Shown: positions 6,457-7,084 of the stretch, piece after piece
How positions within the stretch are numbered: the stretch's first letter is position 1
Layout: every line of letters begins with the position of its first letter
Source of the DNA: Bacillaceae bacterium UBA7792
GTDB taxonomy: Bacteria; Bacillota; Bacilli; Bacillales; Cytobacillaceae
NCBI GenBank assembly: GCA_002480735.1
Contig: DLCS01000108.1
Span: 728 to 7,811 of the forward strand
Direction: 5' to 3'
DNA: 7,084 bases
Translations under genes and position numbers: made by a program
Notes under the pieces: model-generated
What the model was told of the DNA's origin: nothing
Database searches by the model: none
Seen by the model: only the letters and a program-made list of their open reading frames with translations

Positions 6457-6987
6457 TTACATGAGCTGCATTGTTGTTATGCAGGTACCGTCCTTTTCAA
6501 AAGTAGAAATCTCTGATTCCACTGTTTTTCCACCGTTTTCAAGTTTGACTTTGTAAGTCTTATCGCGTGGCAGCCATAAATCAATGAATCCATTAGACCC
6601 AGTCTTCACTGTATCATCTAAAACGACATTTCCATCTGTATCCTCGATGTACACATCAAACTCTTCGTCAGCCATCTCTCCTTGACAACCTGTCAAGCTA
6701 TGGTTTGTTCAAGGATGGGTCTCGTTGACATAAGGTGCGATTGAAACGAAGAACTCCTCACCAGTCAAATCATAGGCAGTCTCTTTTCCGTTTTCGTCCT
6801 TAATAATCAGTTCTTTAGATGTAATGGAGGCAGATTTGTCTTCCATTTTGACCCCGCTGTATTCTTGGACTAGGTCTTTTATATTTACATCTTGCTTTGG
6901 GGAAGCATCTTCGTTTGAATCTCCTGCACTGCAAGCTGTTAACAAAGTTGCAGACAGCAAAGCAGCAAGGATGAATTTATTCTTCAT
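6457..6987 (-). CDS. cueP: CueP-family copper-binding lipoprotein with an in-frame TGA at a conserved Cys: candidate selenoprotein, or nonsense-mutated gene
   Basis: CueP proteins bind copper outside the cytoplasmic membrane and aid copper resistance. The start at 6987 (MKNKFILAALL) is set by AAAGGAGAG at 6996-7004. A signal peptide runs to the lipobox LTAC with Cys19, so the product should be a lipid-anchored surface protein. Family blocks before the TGA: ASITSKELIIKDENGKETAYDL and EEFFVSIAPYVNETHP. Codon 93 is TGA (6709-6711). The same frame then continues TNHSLTGCQGEMADEEFDVYI, SNGFIDLWLPRDKTYKV and TCITTMQLM to a TAA at 6457, giving 176 codons in all. From memory of the family, position 93 is Cys (THxCxxHSLTxCxGE), and the other two conserved cysteines are present (101 and 169). 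There is no frameshift and no second stop, and the downstream half is fully conserved in type. If the TGA is not read, the product is a 92-residue lipoprotein fragment lacking the copper-site cysteines. The TGA may be read as selenocysteine (see the hairpin at 6681-6697) or be a recent single-base change from TGC/TGT. Confidence 0.88.
6681..6697 (-). promoter_or_regulatory. Bacterial SECIS-like hairpin downstream of the cueP TGA
   Basis: On the minus strand, CTTGACA (6697-6691), loop GGT (6690-6688) and TGTCAAG (6687-6681) form a perfect 7-bp stem with a GGU apical loop. The loop begins 18 nt after the TGA. Bacterial SECIS elements, which bind SelB, are described as short hairpins inside the coding region with a small loop carrying a G in its first two positions, about 16-37 nt after the UGA. 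From memory, the E. coli fdhF element also has a GGU-type loop 18 nt after its UGA. The hairpin encodes the conserved residues LTGCQ, whose codons lend themselves to this palindrome, so chance remains possible. Confidence 0.5.
6709..6711 (-). other. In-frame TGA codon at a conserved cysteine position (candidate selenocysteine codon)
   Basis: Reading the minus strand, CCT-TGA-ACA sits between ETHP and TNHSLTGC, with open frame on both sides. Relatives carry Cys here. A Cys/TGA exchange is the classic mark of a selenoprotein gene, but one base change from TGT or TGC would look the same. Confidence 0.55.
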
Positions 6988-6995
6988 GCTGTTTT

Positions 6996-7004
6996 CTCTC
7001 CTTT
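6996..7004 (-). promoter_or_regulatory. Ribosome binding site of cueP
   Basis: AAAGGAGAG on the minus strand lies 8 bases before the ATG at 6987 and places the start at MKNKF rather than at the in-frame ATG 11 codons upstream. The resulting N-terminus is a standard lipoprotein signal peptide. Confidence 0.8.
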
Positions 7005-7012
7005 GTTTATTA

Positions 7013-7026
7013 CTCAACACTCAACA
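7013..7026. repeat. Tandem 7-base repeat at the cueP start point
   Basis: CTCAACA occurs twice back to back (7013-7019 and 7020-7026), from the edge of the -10 box over the expected transcription start. It is too short to call an operator. Confidence 0.35.
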
Positions 7027-7053
7027 TTATAACATCATAGATTTTAAAGTAAA
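7026..7053 (-). promoter_or_regulatory. Extended -10 promoter of cueP
   Basis: On the minus strand a perfect TATAAT (7031-7026) is preceded by TGT, an extended -10. TTTACT (7053-7048) stands 16 bases upstream as a four-of-six -35. The start point would fall near 7019. No obvious CsoR- or CueR-type operator is visible in the few bases available before the window ends. Confidence 0.65.
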
Positions 7054-7084
7054 CGTGTTGGGGGACAGCTCTGAGGAGTAAATT

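Noticed and set aside
6709..6711. TGA read as tryptophan under an alternative genetic code
   Set aside because: All tryptophans in valS, folC and the cyclase that I checked use TGG, the genes look like Bacillaceae, and the family residue here is Cys, not Trp. None of the seven genes ends in TGA, but seven is too few to mean anything.
6457..7020. Treating the two halves of the minus-strand gene as two separate small genes (a lipoprotein of about 92 residues and a 79-residue protein starting at TTG)
   Set aside because: Both halves are in the same frame, are separated by a single TGA, and together make one complete CueP-type protein. The supposed second start at 6696 is a TTG inside the conserved HSLTGC block and has no convincing ribosome binding site.
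6824..7081. Plus-strand open frame of 85 residues opposite cueP
   Set aside because: It is antisense to the signal peptide and first domain of cueP, has no ribosome binding site of note, and its residues are explained by the opposite strand.

Overview
The window looks like the chromosome of a low-to-moderate GC Gram-positive bacterium of the Bacillaceae type. Supporting signs are the valS-folC gene order, strong GGAGG-type ribosome binding sites, sigma-A-like promoters, and protein sequences close to Bacillus families. The species cannot be named from the sequence.

Positions 1-3539 hold core genes: the 3' four-fifths of valS (valyl-tRNA synthetase, start outside the window), then folC (folylpolyglutamate/dihydrofolate synthase) with its own extended -10 promoter. 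Positions 3659-5371 encode a membrane-anchored GAF-GGDEF diguanylate cyclase. It follows folC without a visible terminator but has its own promoter candidates, and it ends in a long hairpin terminator (5379-5425).

Positions 5430-6414 form a small accessory cluster. A good promoter drives an acidic 76-residue protein and a ParE/RelE-like toxin in the usual antitoxin-toxin order. About 100 bases downstream is a 68-residue protein that matches only the C-terminal tail of Rpn/PD-(D/E)XK 'recombination-promoting nuclease' proteins. No terminator is visible inside the cluster, and a hairpin at 6381-6414 closes it. That hairpin also works on the minus strand.

The minus-strand gene at 6457-6987 is the most notable item. 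It encodes a copper-resistance lipoprotein of the CueP family (lipobox LTAC). The reading frame is intact from start to stop except for one in-frame TGA at 6709-6711, exactly where the family has a conserved cysteine (THP-[TGA]-TNHSLTGCQGE, against THxCxxHSLTxCxGE in relatives). Eighteen nucleotides after that TGA is a perfect 7-bp hairpin with a GGU loop, which fits the geometry of a bacterial SECIS element. The gene is therefore either a selenocysteine-containing CueP, which I do not know to have been described, or a very recent nonsense mutation. The hairpin and the otherwise undamaged downstream half favour looking at the first option, but the sequence alone cannot decide it.

No stretch longer than 300 bases lacks a gene. 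I saw no rRNA, tRNA, CRISPR array or complete insertion sequence.
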